From Eutreptiella sp. 'Long Island Sound 2002' (taxonomy: Eukaryota; Euglenozoa; Euglenophyceae; Eutreptiales; Eutreptiaceae), in contig OZ038382.1 in assembly GCA_964036045.1 (NCBI GenBank), forward strand, positions 38,766,090 to 38,830,089: 64,000 nucleotides of DNA. The letters are read 5' to 3'. Positions 1 to 10,680 of this stretch are shown here, piece by piece. A program made the translations under genes and the position numbers. The notes below the pieces were generated by a model, which was given only the letters and a program-made list of their open reading frames with translations, had not been told where the DNA came from and searched no databases. Positions within the stretch are counted from its first letter, which is position 1, and each line of letters opens with the position of its first letter.

Positions 1-1335
1 TGCTTGACACACTACTTCTCAACACACCCCAATGCCGGCCCGAAACAAAACGTGCAGCACCACAGCCCATGAGTTGGCAATTCTTCACCCAGCTACTCTC
101 CTCAGCAAAGCCAACTAAGGCCGCAGGTCTGGACAAGTCTAATCTGTACATATTTCATTTCTGCCCACAGAAAATCCAGGAGTGGCTCTGGAATGTGTGC
201 AATCTGTTTCTGCACTCGCCACTGCCCAGACACTGGACAACAGCCCTCATCTTCCTGCTGTCCAGAAAAAAGATGTCACAGACCCACGGAATTACAGACC
301 AATATCATTACTCCACAGCATATATGAAATGATAGCAACACATCTACGGGAACAGCTATCACACCACTGTGAAACTGAAACTTTTCTTCACTAAGCTCGA
401 CATATCTAATGTGTACTGCGCCTGTAAGGTCCCAGCAGAGTTCCGGAACTCCATCCGCTTCAAGGTAAACGGAGTTTCCTATTACGTGCCCTCACTCCCT
501 TTCGGATGGGCTTTCAGCCCCATCATTGCCATCGAGACCCTCTGCCCGCTACCTTTCCCTCCAACACCCCGGTCAGGTTATACTGATCCAATATTTAGAT
601 GATGTTTTGTCGGCTTCTGTGTCCCCAGAGGTCCTGCGGACTGACACTGCGGCCGTGGCCAGAGACCTGGTGCAGGGTGGGTTGGTGGGTGGTGTCCCCG
701 AAACCGGTACTTGAGCCCGATACCTGCATCAGTTTCACCTCTACAGTCTTCAAGAGGCTCAGAATTCTGGGCATTACACCTGAAATTACACTCACTGCAA
801 ATACAGCCCAATCCTAACCCATTGCCATTCATTCTCTGCGACAATGCAAATGTTGTAGATTGCTTCTAGCCAAGCTTCCAGACTTGAATTTGTTTTACAA
901 ACATCCTTCTGGTCACTGGATCAAGTCATTCAGGTCAACTATTGCCCAGCTTTCTGCTCAGGGTGTGCGAGTAGAGGTAAGATGGATCAAAGCTCAGCAT
1001 TGAAAGAAAGGAGGGACAAGACAACAAAGGCAGTCAAAACAGCCAAAGATTGGCTGAATGACAACCCTGTATGGTTTCCTCTCCCTCCAGCAGTCAGTCT
1101 GAATTTATGGAGTAAGAAGAGATCACCAATGGGCACATCCTTTTCTTCTGCCCCAAAGCGAAAGCCACAGTACCATGAGCCTGAACCTCTGCCTTCGAAG
1201 GTCACACAAAAACCAGCAACAAGGACACCAAAGAGAGCCAAAAAAACACCACACAGGCCACCAACTCAGCCAGCAATACGCCCACAGGCACAGCAACCAC
1301 CACGACCATTCTTGTCTCCTTCTCTTTGGGATTTC
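1..1335 (+). pseudogene. Decayed LINE, RT and RNase H part (copy A)
   Basis: Reading frames give LINE-type RT N-terminal motifs: KAAGLDKSN near 117, then an NYRPISLLHS-like block near 290. A different RT palm follows (see 376-735), then RNase H fragments SEFWALHLKL-like and FILCDNANVV near 750-850. A 577 bp deletion at about 995 removes the end of RNase H that copy B keeps (WIKARTGFKGNEIAD). After the junction comes a basic Pro/Thr-rich C-terminal tail (about 1000-1330). An extra T near 541 and several frame changes make it non-coding. RT and RNase H motif recognition is from known families; the deletion is seen directly against copy B. Confidence 0.75.
376..735 (+). pseudogene. LTR/DIRS-like RT palm segment inside the LINE relic (copy A)
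   Basis: Starting within a few bases of the end of the LINE finger region, the frame changes. It then reads KLDISNVY (RT motif A with its Asp), SLPFGWAFSP (motif B) and, after a frameshift near 541, QYLDDVL (motif C). A GGWVVSPK and LEPDTCISF-like stretch follows. LINE RTs normally have DFSKAFD-, RQGCPLSP- and YADD-like boxes instead, so this segment belongs to another RT class, nearest in style to DIRS or LTR elements. It stops just before an RNase H block that lacks its first TDGS motif. Confidence 0.65.
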
Positions 1336-1485
1336 TTTCAGCTCAGGCCACCACCAGAACCACCCCCCGCCGGGGTCACTGTACATATTTAAATGTACAT
1401 ACGGCAATGATGGCATGACAAGAACACCAGGACAATGATGATGATGTTATGGGTGGCAACCAACGCCGTGGGAAAAGAAAACCCT
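1336..1485 (+). repeat. Dispersed repeat, copy 1 of 3
   Basis: About 150 bp beginning at TTTCAGCTCAGGCCACC and ending near CAACGCCGTGGGAAAA. It also occurs at about 11868-12003 (inside the segmental duplication) and, clearly diverged, at 39842-39990. The third site lies outside the duplication, so this is an independent repeat. It follows the LINE C-terminal frame and may be the LINE 3' end or a short separate element. Confidence 0.7.
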
Positions 1486-2969
1486 CACAGGGGCCCCGGA
1501 GACACGGTCCCGGCCGGTGCCGTTCCCCCTCCATTTTGACGGATGGTATTGCGAGGGTGGCCAAACGTGTTCTCTGAGTCAATCGTTGGGGATCTAGTGG
1601 CAGTGCTATCGGCTCGACCTTTTTTTGTGGTGTAACCAACTGTTTGCACAATGGACCTGTGGCAAATGCACCCGAAAGTCCTCGGCGGCGGCGGCGGCGG
1701 CGGCGAAGGAGGGTCGGGGTCAGTCAGCAGCGAAGGCTGGAGGGCCGTACAGGCGCAGACCTCTGATAATTGCCAAACGGGGGCCCCTTGTCCTCTAGTG
1801 TACCGCGGGCCATTCATCCCCCTGACACCCGACAAGCGGCTGCTCGTCGTCAATGTTGCCTGATTTTGCCTTCACTTTGCGGCCGCCCCTGGACGGATGG
1901 TGCAAAGGCACTCCACAAAGACACAGGGCAAGCCTTTGGCTCCCTCACGTAGTCCACCATGACCTGCTTCCGTGACGCTCCCCATTTGTCTAGCCAACGC
2001 AGGTGTTGATGTTGGATTGTCCTTGACGATACACAAACGCACCATGCGTTTGCAGACAAAATGGGGGTGTGATCGTTTCCTTTTTTCTTGTAACACAATT
2101 TCGCAGTCCACACGGTCGACGTCCAGCAAGAGCAATGGCCAGCCCATCATACAAGTGCCTCCCACGTCCCACAGGTCAGGGGGCCCAGGGTGTGACGGGA
2201 TTGTTCTGCAACCTTCTCTGGCCCATGCGGGGCGCCCTGGATTCTTTTGGTCGGTTGCTTCGTCCGAGGCGCTCGCTGCCACGAGTACGTGCCGCAATGC
2301 GGAGACAGAGCCGGCAGTTGGTACCATCCGCGGGCGCTCTCGCCCGCCGAATACGCAATCTGCGAGATGGTGACCGCTGCCCACACGGCGAATGTACTGG
2401 CGCCCATGCATCACACGCAGGAGGGGGTTCGTACTCGCTGGCCCAAATGTCGTCCGACAACGTGTTGGAGCACTGCCGTGGCCAGGGCTTTTATGGGCAC
2501 CAGTCCATCTGCGGATTTTCGGTCGGGATCAGTGGCACGGCCTGTCCAATATGGCCATGGAAACCCTCCCCCCCCCCCCGCCCCCCCCTCCAGACAGCCC
2601 CAAAGATCTCCTACCTGCCTGTCTGCCATCTGAGATTTTGTGGGGAACTGCTGGCAACGACCGATGTGGGTACGCTCATAATGCTCAGAATGTGTTGGGG
2701 ATGTCAGGAGGAGCGCAGTACTTCCCCAGTTTAGATACTTCCCCCTCCTCTGGTGTCAACTAACGCATGCCCTCACGTGTTCTTCCTCAGTTTAGGGTTA
2801 GCGTTCTCTGTTGTCATACACGACAGCTGCCTCATTCTCCGCTGAGGCTCTTCATATGTGAAGGGTAACCCATCGACCATTGCTCCTCCAAATCATTCCG
2901 TCCCCCACCTGTTCTTCCCCAGTTCCTTTCTTTGCATTCCGCTTGCTCATGTGCAGTACACTCTGCCTC
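1486..2969 (+). other. Duplicated stretch without recognised gene
   Basis: No protein family was recognised on either strand. A (GGC)n microsatellite at about 1683-1705 is shorter and interrupted in copy B (near 12208). A minus-strand frame of 180 codons (1872-2414) has a counterpart in copy B (12384-12929), but an indel changes its N-terminal end, which argues against selection on it. C runs occur at about 2569-2588. Confidence 0.6.
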
Positions 2970-3062
2970 ATGCCTCCCAAGAAACTGAAGCAGGTGGCGC
3001 ACACTTGTCATTGTGGCACTGCACTTCGCAATGCCACTGATGTCGCCAGGAGCGGTGTTTAG
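2970..3062 (+). CDS. Possible 30-residue ORF or first exon, function unknown
   Basis: An ATG opens a 30-codon frame with a basic start (MPPKKLKQ) and a C-H-C cluster (THTC-type, CHCG). It ends at TAG. The copy at 13514-13606 is identical in frame and length, although flanking sequence differs by substitutions. It may be the start of a spliced gene, because GT dinucleotides follow the Cys-rich part, but no downstream exon was identified. It could be chance. Confidence 0.2.
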   Translation: MPPKKLKQVAHTCHCGTALRNATDVARSGV

Positions 3063-3961
3063 GGGTGGTGTGTGAGTCAGACCCCCTGGGCCTCAAGTAC
3101 TCCAGGTAATACATTTGGTGTACAGCACTTGTTCAAGTTTTGTGGAGGACGCCGACGGGGTGGGGTATGATATCGGTGCTCGGACCGCACGCGCTACGGA
3201 GCGGGAGGCCTTTGTGTGGTGTTGTCTTGCTTCACACCTCCAAACCGTCCGGCCGCCCTGCGGGCACGACACCGTGAGCACTGCGCGATGGGGTTGTTCA
3301 TGAAACCACCGGCGCTACGGAGTAAGTGTGATTGGACGCAACGTACGATCCATGGCAGAACGTTTTGAACTCGAACTGTGGTTTGGAAGTGGTTTGCCAA
3401 ACTTGTGTATTGAGTACTGCTTTGCCTTATTTGTTTCCTCAGTGCGAGTTTCCCAAAGTATGGTTTCCGGACACCAGCAGGACGTCCAAGAGTAGGGCAA
3501 AGTGGATCGGATTGATGAATAGAACAAAGCCCCCCATTTTCCCCACCTCTCCTCCTCCACACCAGTGCAGGCCTGCCCTCCCCTTCATCCTCCCCAAATA
3601 TTTCTGGCCCACTTTGGCCAATTCAAGGTTTCTGGCATCATTAAAGGCACTGTTAGCGGCGTACCTAGCGGGGGGGCCGAAGGACGACGGCGCGGTCACA
3701 GTGCAGTGTAAACCACCCGGGACACCATGCAGGTACGCACACCACCCGCGTCAACCATGACGGAGCGCCTGCCACCCGCAACCAACAAGGACCGACGTGC
3801 GACCCACGGAGTGGGGGAGCGTATGTGGTGGACGGCCAGGACAACACGTGGAGGAGCAGGGCACCTGGGCCTCATGCACACAGAAACGCAGCGATGCAGG
3901 TTGTGAACGGCCCGGGGACGGTGTGTTGACAGCAAAAACAGTCAAACGATCCCCGCAACAC
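3063..3961 (+). other. Duplicated stretch without recognised gene
   Basis: Matches 13607-14967 in copy B apart from B's extra block at 14136-14590. A frame starting with ATG at 3727 (MQVRTPPAST) matches the start of the 158-codon frame in copy B at 14733 but is truncated here. No family recognised. Confidence 0.5.
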
Positions 3962-3963
3962 TG

Positions 3964-4620
3964 TTGACAGACACGTACACACAGGCCCCTGGACAGGTAT
4001 GGTCACGAACAGGGGCCATCCCCATGGGGGGACCATTCAGCGCCCAGAGTGCAGACCTGAGATCCATCTGGGCCACCAAACAACGCACAGATTTAATGAG
4101 ACGAATAGGCCAGCTCTCCTTCTCACCATGGGGACACCCGCTGTGGACCACACCACGAGGAAACACGGTGTCCTTGGCACAATTCAGGGACAACATCCTG
4201 GTTGGGGCACGGGGACCGTCCCCAGCACATGAAATGCAATACGTGTGTGACACTCTATCAGAGGTATGGGACCTGCCAGTCTTGTGCGACTGCATGACGG
4301 ATGACCAACGGGTATGCCGGCGCACATGCACATCCCCCTCTCTCACTACCATGGGTTTCACCGTACACCTTGGGAACGACTGCCCTCCGTTGATTTATGC
4401 CCAACCGTCGGGTTTGACGGCGTGTTGGCACCTGAAATACACGGTTACCCTCCAGTCACCACCACCTGCACAGGCCCACAAGCACGTATCCAATATTTTG
4501 GTCAGTGCGGTACTCAATGTGCAGCCCTTCCTCCATACCTGGGCCTCATATTTATTGAGTATCACGTCCTGGGCACAAGTTGCCCTCTTGGGGGAACGTT
4601 GGCGCGCCGGGCGCGCGCCG
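3964..4620 (+). pseudogene. RT-like protein with FRDN in place of the usual xxDD box
   Basis: The open frame continues to 4860, but the similarity I can follow ends near 4610. Near residues 17-32 it reads GAIPMGGPFSAQSADL, like RT motif B (PMGGPxSxQ). About 55 residues later LAQFRDNILVG stands where a motif C (xxDD) would be expected, with Asn instead of the second Asp. A C-terminal helical stretch NVQPFLHTWASYLLSITSW resembles the region after the thumb in some RTs. Nothing upstream supplies motif A, so this is a fragment. The start codon is unsupported because the segment begins at a duplication breakpoint. It could be an inactive RT-derived family; this rests on motif style only. Confidence 0.4.
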
Positions 4621-4637
4621 GGCATCTTTTGTGACCC

Positions 4638-4949
4638 GTGCCCTACCGGTGGACTGTTGCCGTTGATATGTTGGGCAACATTATATGGATTTGCCCCTTG
4701 GCCCCCGGGACATCAGCAGATGTTTTTATTTGGGATGGGTATGGACCTTCTCATACCCGAGGTGATTTCTTTGATTTCGAAGTTGGGGGCCATGATGGTG
4801 CTTATAAGGGGCGGATTCATGTCATTGTGCCATTCATTGGAAGAAAGAATGGCACTTTGACAGCCCACCAACAATGTTACAATGACGTGCACGGGTGGTA
4901 TAGGGCACGCATTGAGCAGCTGTTTGCTTGGTTGTGGCACGCAAGATGA
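4638..4949 (+). pseudogene. PIF/Harbinger-like DDE transposase fragment (DDE_Tnp_4 type)
   Basis: This 103-codon frame reads VDMLGNIIWICPLAPGTSAD, which is the typical second-strand region after the first catalytic Asp. It continues with DVFIWDGYG, FEVGGHDGAY, and LTAHQQCYN...HGWYRARIEQLFAWLW. The last block, with Arg-Ala-Arg-Ile-Glu followed by an aromatic Leu-Phe-Ala-Trp run, is characteristic of the catalytic Glu helix of DDE superfamily 4 transposases. The N-terminal DNA-binding half and the first Asp region are missing or out of frame; a TGA at 4632-4634 precedes it. The element is therefore broken. IS5-like or other DDE_4 families are alternatives. Confidence 0.62.
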
Positions 4950-4970
4950 GGCAGAGGATGAGGCAGAAGT

Positions 4971-5192
4971 GTGTGTGTTGTGTTGCCAGAACGCTCCACC
5001 GTCGCAGTTTGTGATGAGTGTAAGGAGCACTATTGTACTGAATGTATTGACACCCACAAACATTCCCCCCTTGTCTGGCTATTCACGACCCACTGTCTTG
5101 CGCACGTTGCACTCCGCGGTGCCTCGCATCGTTGCCCGAACGACGTGGGACGTAGACCAGACCCTTATATGGTGCGAATATATCACCTATAA
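4971..5192 (+). pseudogene. Cys-rich (B-box-like) motif downstream of the transposase
   Basis: In the same frame as the DDE fragment, after two stops, the sequence reads CDECKEHYCTECIDTHKHS. This C-x2-C...C-x2-C...H-x-H pattern is like a B-box or treble-clef zinc finger. An upstream neighbouring frame adds EDEAEVCVLC, so a frameshift between the two may have split one domain. It may be the C-terminal part of the transposase ORF or a fragment of an unrelated gene. The rest of the frame is unremarkable. Confidence 0.3.
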
Positions 5193-5858
5193 ACTGCCTT
5201 CCACCCGGGAGACAGTCTTTTTTCACCTCCATCGTTGGCTGCAGGGCCATGCTATATGGTCAACACAGGGGTATGCCTCATGGCACATGCCACATGCGGG
5301 GCTCTGCACCGCGCACTGCGCCGACTGGTGCCATGATTTTCCTATTCTATCAGCGCTAACGCCACTGTTGAACCCCTCGAAACGCATCCCGTTGGGGCTA
5401 TGCCCCCGGGGGGAGGGCCCATCACCATTCCCAATCTTATGAACTCAGAAAATAGGTCGAATTTACAGGTCCGGTGGGTAAAGCATAGCGTCGGCCTCTG
5501 GCGTACCGCTGCACACCCACTGCTTCGCATCTCTGTGGCCCACCCACAGGCATCTTCGTGTCTCTTGTTTTGCGACAGAAAGGTACCTATGGTCTTATAG
5601 GCCACTGACGAGCCCATTTTCTTTCTGCGCTTTGTGCTGTTTGCCGCCAGTGCACACGTGACATAGCCCAGAGTTCCTTCGGGGGTAAGAGGGTAAGGGG
5701 GTCTATCGGGGGTGAGGGATGCGCGCTTGGGGGGAGTGCAGGGGCTCAAGACGTTCAGGTACCTGCGGTTTGAGTACAACATTTTGAAGAAGTTCCACTT
5801 TTACCATAAAGATGTTTCCTCTGATATCAAGGCATCGCTTCTTACCCCCTTCAAAGTC

Positions 5859-6839
5859 GAGCGTTGGTTGTCGGGCTGTTTTCAAGTTGGAGATGTGGGT
5901 GGTCTCGGCCGTGCATCTCGGCTTTCCGTAGTTTTCCAAAGCCATGGGCAACACCAAACCAAAGGATGGCGACGCTATACGCCATGGAGCACAAACTGCA
6001 CCTGCGTCAACATCCAGAACCCAGAAATCAGAACATGAAACGGCCACCGTTATCCGAACACGCTCTTAGTACAAGAGAAAAGTCACAAATGCAAACAAGC
6101 GCTGGCATTCTGACCATCTGTGGAGCTGTATGCAGCGCGTGTGCTCACTGTACCACTGGAACTGCCAGTCAGAACAACGTGACTGGGAGGCTGGGAAGGG
6201 TGTCCAGCCGAGCATTGACGATGTACTGACAACCAAACGACAGCTGTCACTTGATTTGCTGTGCTTTGCTGTGTGAAACTGATTGGGTCTGGCAGGAGGT
6301 CGGGATCATGCTGGTTATCTTCAGCACCTCAGTTCACGGCCGGTCCGAGCTACAGCGGATTGAGGGACTGTGTTGATTGGGGAGCTAATTTTGATACCGG
6401 TATCCAATGCGGTGCAGCCTCATTAGACATCAGTTTGGTGATGCATTTGCAAGGGAGATCGTGTGCGAGCATGTGCCCCATGTTTCATGAGTGCCCTGGC
6501 TTGGTTTTAGTTGACTTGACCGGGGACGGGTAAATCCGGCCTTGCCCTTCCCCCCCAATGTGCTTCCTGCAGAAAGGCGCCTGCGGGTGTTGAACATGAC
6601 GTCTGTTCTTGTTTGACGGTCCATCTGACGAGATCTGGGCACTCAGTCCGTGTCAACGACCAGTGCTCGTCTGCTATTGTTTGCAATTGTCTGTGCGACG
6701 CTCAGGCCAGGGTCGTGTGCAGGCTACAGTGGGCGTAGTTGGATATTTTGCGCTGCTTGGACAAGGAGGGAGGCAGGGGGCAAGGTTGGGGGACGTGGGG
6801 CCAGCCACATCGAGCGCTGGAGGTTACAGTTTTGGGGCC
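5859..6839 (+). other. Unique sequence, nothing recognised
   Basis: Begins where the two duplication copies diverge (CTTCAAAGT). Short frames only, with no recognised motif on either strand. Confidence 0.5.
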
Positions 6840-7763
6840 ATGATGAATCCTGCCACAGTTCTGCATGTTGCTGCCTCCTGTTCTCAGGGGTGCTGCTTGA
6901 TGGCCTGGAAAAATACTACTGCTGCCACTGTTGGGGCGCTTGTAGTGCTTTTTGCTGTTGTCCTCAGTCTTGCGCCGTTGTGCTGGACCGGGCTACTGTG
7001 GATGGGCTGTAGATGGACGAGCCTCGTGTTTATCATGACTGCTATTCCGGTAGGCCAGGCCCCGGTGACCGTGTATTTGGAGGATGGATACAATGTGGAC
7101 GATGTGTATTCATTCATGCGCCGCATCTCTGCACAACGTATTCGACTCCATCGCCGCATCTTCTGCTGCCCGCGCTCTTGGTATCATTCCTTCGTTTCGG
7201 CCGTCCGTTGTCCTGCGATGTTCTCCCGAGTCCTTTGTCGCAAGGAACAGCAACGGGGCGCGGGTCGTACTCAACAGTCATCGGCAGAACCGCCCAATCA
7301 GCCGTTTGAATGCGGTCCGGGGGCTGCCCTCGAAGATCCGGCCCACGCCGTAGAAGTTGTGAGCACTCAGGCAGCCATTGGAGACATGCCTGAGCCCTCC
7401 TCTCCCATACAAGAGCCACTGCCGATCGCGGAAGAAGTTGCAGGGGCCATGCCCAGGACTGGGCCTTCTGCGGTGGGGTCCATGAGGGCCCATGTCATAG
7501 GACACCTGCAGCAGATGCGCCAGGCGGCGTGCAACACTCGCGCCCGCAGCCCTACAGAAGATCTGCCGGGAATGGTCGATATCCAGCCAGTCACCCTCTC
7601 GTCTTTCACGGGCACGAGGCCCCCTCTGTGCCCTGTCTCGTCCCCCTGCAGTGCTCCTTCCCCCGACGCCCTCTCCCCTGTGGCGTTGGCAACCGTTGCG
7701 GGCCCCAAATATTGTTGGCAGGCCACGGAGCGCGCCAAAGGGGCCGAAGACCGTTCTCAGTAG
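6840..7763 (+). CDS. Hypothetical protein with a hydrophobic segment
   Basis: This is the longest open frame between the duplication copies: ATG at 6840, 307 codons to TAG. The N-terminal part (about residues 20-70) is strongly hydrophobic (VGALVVLFAVVLSLAPL, then SLVFIMTAIPV), consistent with one or two membrane segments. The C-terminal half is Pro/Ser/Ala-rich and looks disordered. The open frame extends upstream of the ATG to 6609, so the true start could lie in an earlier exon. No family recognised. It may be a chance frame in GC-rich DNA, since overlapping frames of 100-170 codons exist on the other strand. Confidence 0.2.
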   Translation: MMNPATVLHVAASCSQGCCLMAWKNTTAATVGALVVLFAVVLSLAPLCWTGLLWMGCRWTSLVFIMTAIPVGQAPVTVYLEDGYNVDDVYSFMRRISAQRIRLHRRIFCCPRSWYHSFVSAVRCPAMFSRVLCRKEQQRGAGRTQQSSAEPPNQPFECGPGAALEDPAHAVEVVSTQAAIGDMPEPSSPIQEPLPIAEEVAGAMPRTGPSAVGSMRAHVIGHLQQMRQAACNTRARSPTEDLPGMVDIQPVTLSSFTGTRPPLCPVSSPCSAPSPDALSPVALATVAGPKYCWQATERAKGAEDRSQ

Positions 7764-8725
7764 TTCTGATTGCATTTGCGAGGGGACCCGCAACGTCGTT
7801 ATCGCTCTCTTACGGAGGTTTCTCAGCCGTTGACCGATATTATGTCAACAAACATCTCCGGCGGCGGTCCGTCAGCCGTGCATGAGTTTCTTGGTCAATG
7901 GACCCGGTTGTGAACTGTACTATCGGCTCTTCCGCCTAAACTGCAGGATTGCACTCGATGGGATGGGGAACGCCCAACGCACGCATGTCATTCCGACTGC
8001 CAGCACCCCTTCGCTTCACTGAACTGGGCTTTCCCGTACCGCATCAACCACCGGGAGGCGTTTTCTGTTTGTCGGGTCAGGGACAGTTCACACATCTGTA
8101 CTCGATTCCATGATCTGTGGATTATGGAATCTGTGTGCCAACACTTGTAGTCAGCGTGGTGCCCCCTGTAGCGATGCATCCCGGGGTCACCTGTTTACAC
8201 CCCTCAGCGACTGCAATGGGGTAGTCCCTTGTAAGACAGGCCATTGGGGTACGCGAAGCCAGCGCGTCTAAGTTCCCACTATGATATCAGCTGCTGGCAG
8301 CATACCACGTATCGCAAACGCCTTCAGGCGATATGTTGTATCGGTGTCATCATACGTCATATGAGCCATCCTGTATTGGTACGCAACGGAGTGTGGACTT
8401 ATGTGATGTGTGATGTTCGGCCAGAGGCCTAATTGTATGAGTAAAGGGTCACATGTGTGCAGGTAGTTGTTGGGGCCGGTGGAGCTAATGGTGGGAGTTG
8501 CAGGCATGGTGCGTACATCGGACCCGTACCAAGAGCTCACTTTGGGGCGTACCGGTAACAGTAAGGCTTGTTATGCATCTATATGCGGTGCTTGCATGCT
8601 TTGCCCTCACCTCTACTCTATCGGTGTGTGTTGTTGTGCATCCTTTCCTGGAGGTTCGTGATATCTGTCAAGCATTTGGATTTGGATTGGCCCCTTTCCG
8701 GTTGGGGGTATGGACTGACCCCTTT
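7764..8725 (+). other. Unique sequence, nothing recognised
   Basis: Only short frames on both strands and no motif identified. A Ty3/gypsy Pol relic follows directly at 8726. Confidence 0.5.
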
Positions 8726-8821
8726 GGCGTACACTGTGATTTCGGCGATGGCCTCTTCTCGGTACCTTTGGGCCTGTCAGGACGAAAGGAATCCGGATTA
8801 CGTTATGAGGCTGTGGTATGG
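8726..8821 (+). pseudogene. Relic of Ty3/gypsy Pol (protease to RT linker)
   Basis: The frame reads VHCDFGDGLFSVPLGLSGRK and continues ESGLRYEA. This matches, almost residue for residue, the segment of the chromovirus Pol at about 58285-58370 (LHCDFGSGLFSVPLELSGRK, then ESGLRYAA). Only about 32 codons are recognisable; both sides are unrelated to Pol. The element family therefore inserted here earlier, or a Pol fragment was copied in. Confidence 0.72.
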
Positions 8822-9057
8822 TCTGTATAAGCAAGACCATTGCTAATTGCAGTAAAAGCCCTCAATTTCTGCCTGTCATGTGCGCGCCGCTATGGACGCT
8901 GTGCCCACACCCCCCCAAAGATCATCCAGAACAACTGTTGCCTATAAGTGCCTCCAAGGGCATTTGAAATGGCTCTTGAAGGGGGAGACCATGTGCTTTG
9001 GCTTTGGTCCAAAGGTCGGCACGGTGCAGATCCGCTCCCAACCCTCACAGGGGTCCC

Positions 9058-9365
9058 CTTCCACATTCTCGGTGGCGATTCCAATGCAGTCCATCAACCG
9101 TTGATCAGCAGCGTCGACATGGTTCCCCCCCCCCCGCTGGCCCTGGCTCAAAAGCCACCTCTCAGAAACGACAGGCACCTTACTCGACTGCTGGCGCACC
9201 AAACATCCGCTGGAGCACTCATACACTAGATTCTCAACAACATACCGTACAAGCCAGTCACGTATTGATTTTTTCCTTGCATCCCCCCTCACACTATCTG
9301 CTTTTCCACTTCTGAGCTCAGAGATCGAATGCTGGAACAAAACCACTGATCACCACCCAGTTAAC
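9058..9365 (+). pseudogene. APE-type endonuclease domain of the copy B LINE
   Basis: Two frames joined across the C run at 9125-9135 give the DNA-nicking domain of a non-LTR retrotransposon: GGDSNAV (usual GGDFN), DCWRTKHP, RIDFFLASP and DHHPVNLII. The first frame lies before the run and the other motifs after it. This domain would cut genomic target DNA to prime reverse transcription. Copy A's equivalent lies left of the window. Confidence 0.72.
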
Positions 9366-10321
9366 CTCATCATTTGCTCTCCGGAACTAGCAACACACTC
9401 AGAAACCCCACCAAAACCAGATCTACTTGAAAAACCGAACTCACTGTCACTGGATGTACAAGGGTTCAAAAACAAACTTGCCTACAGCACCTGCAACTCC
9501 TGCCCAACATATCACCTGATACAGTAATACATTACACAGACGCACTCATTCACCAATTCACGTCCATATATTACTCTTTCACAAACCCCTCACCACACAA
9601 ACCCTCAAAACTGGAACACACATTTGCACAACTCATCAACTCACTCCCCTCTCCAGATGATCACAGTTTTTTTGATAAGATTTCACAGCTGCATGACACA
9701 CACTCGCAATGGGAAAACAAATTTCCAAGAACAATACCACCAAGCTACACAAAGCACCTGTCGAAGGATCACAAATCAAAAGGACCTTGAACGAAGCACT
9801 GAAACCACAGACAAAAGGAAAAATGGCACTGAAAGACCCCAAATCATCAGAGCCTGCAACCACAGATCCACAGAAATGCTCTGAAATTATGCCGCACACA
9901 TTATTACACCCCTGCGGTGACCCACACTTTTCTCCACCCAAGCAGCTGCTTGACACACTACTTCTCAACACACCCCAATGCCGGCCTGAAACAAAACGTG
10001 CAGCACCACAGCCCATGAGTTGGCAATTCTTCACCCAGCTACTCTCCTCAGCAAAGCCAACTAAGGCCGCAGGTCTGGACAAGTCTAATCTGTACATATT
10101 TCATCTCTGCCCACAGAAAATCCAGGAGTGGCTCTAGAATGTGTGCAATCTGTTTCTGCACTCACCACTGCCCAGACACCGGACAACAGCCCTCATCTTC
10201 CTGCTGTCCAAAAAAAAAGATGTCACAGACCCAGGGAATTACAGACCAATATCATTACTCCACAGCATATATAAAATGATAGCAACACATCTACGGGAAC
10301 AGCTATCACACCACTGTGAAA

Positions 10322-10680
10322 CTGAAACTTTTCTTCACTAAGCTCGACATATCTAATATGTACTGCGCCTGTAAGGTCCCAGCAGAGTTCCGGAACTCCA
10401 TCCGCTTCAAGGTAAACGGAGTTTCCTATTACGTACCCTCACTCCCTTTCGGATGGGCTTTCAGCCCCATCATTGCCATCGAGACCCCTGCCCGCTACCT
10501 TTCCCTCCAACACCCCGGTCAGGTTATACTGATCCAATATTTAGATGATGTTTTGTCGGCTTCTGTGTCCCCAGAGGTCCTGCGGACTGACACTGCGGCC
10601 GTGGCCAGAGACCTGGTGCAGGGTGGGTTGGTGGGTGGTGTCCCCAAAATGGGTACTTGAGCCCGATACCTGCATCAGTT
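10322..10680 (+). pseudogene. LTR/DIRS-like RT palm segment inside the LINE relic (copy B)
   Basis: The frame at 10316-10660 runs uninterrupted through KLDISNMY (motif A), SLPFGWAFSP (motif B) and LIQYLDDVL (motif C), then VARDLVQGG. It lacks copy A's extra T, so the palm is open here. It starts where the LINE frame ends (HCETETFLH then stop) and ends before an RNase H lacking its TDGS block. So the LINE lost its own palm, thumb and first RNase H motif, and has this piece in their place. Confidence 0.68.

Larger units (their letters stand above)
3962..5571 (+). mobile_element. Copy-A-specific segment with RT-like and DDE transposase relics
   Basis: Copies A and B match up to CCCCGCAACA (about 3960 and 14967) and again from about 5572 and 15226. 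Between these points they are unrelated: 1610 bp here against 258 bp in B. This stretch carries the RT-like frame, the Harbinger-like DDE fragment and the Cys-rich motif listed separately. Either it inserted into copy A, or copy B lost it and gained other sequence. Clear terminal inverted repeats were not found by eye. Confidence 0.6.
1..5858 (+). repeat. Segmental duplication, copy A
   Basis: Position 1 corresponds to 9947 and the match continues in the same order and orientation to about 5858 (15489 in copy B). The copies are very similar base by base, with block differences. Copy A lacks 577 bp near position 995 (10942-11518 in B). It lacks a block present at 14136-14590 in B. It carries 3962-5571 where B has an unrelated 258 bp. 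It has one extra T near 541. The left edge lies outside the window. Seen by direct comparison; mechanism unknown. Confidence 0.93.

Noticed and set aside
1683-1705. Coding poly-Gly tract
   Set aside because: It is a (GGC)n microsatellite that is shorter and interrupted in copy B; the surrounding frame has no recognised protein.
1872-2414. 180-codon minus-strand frame, also open in copy B, as a gene
   Set aside because: No recognised family, and its N-terminus changes with an indel between the copies. Openness follows from copy similarity and GC content.
4598-4622. GGCGCGCC/GCGCGCGCC cluster as a regulatory site
   Set aside because: Simple GC alternation inside a decayed transposon; nothing links it to a promoter.
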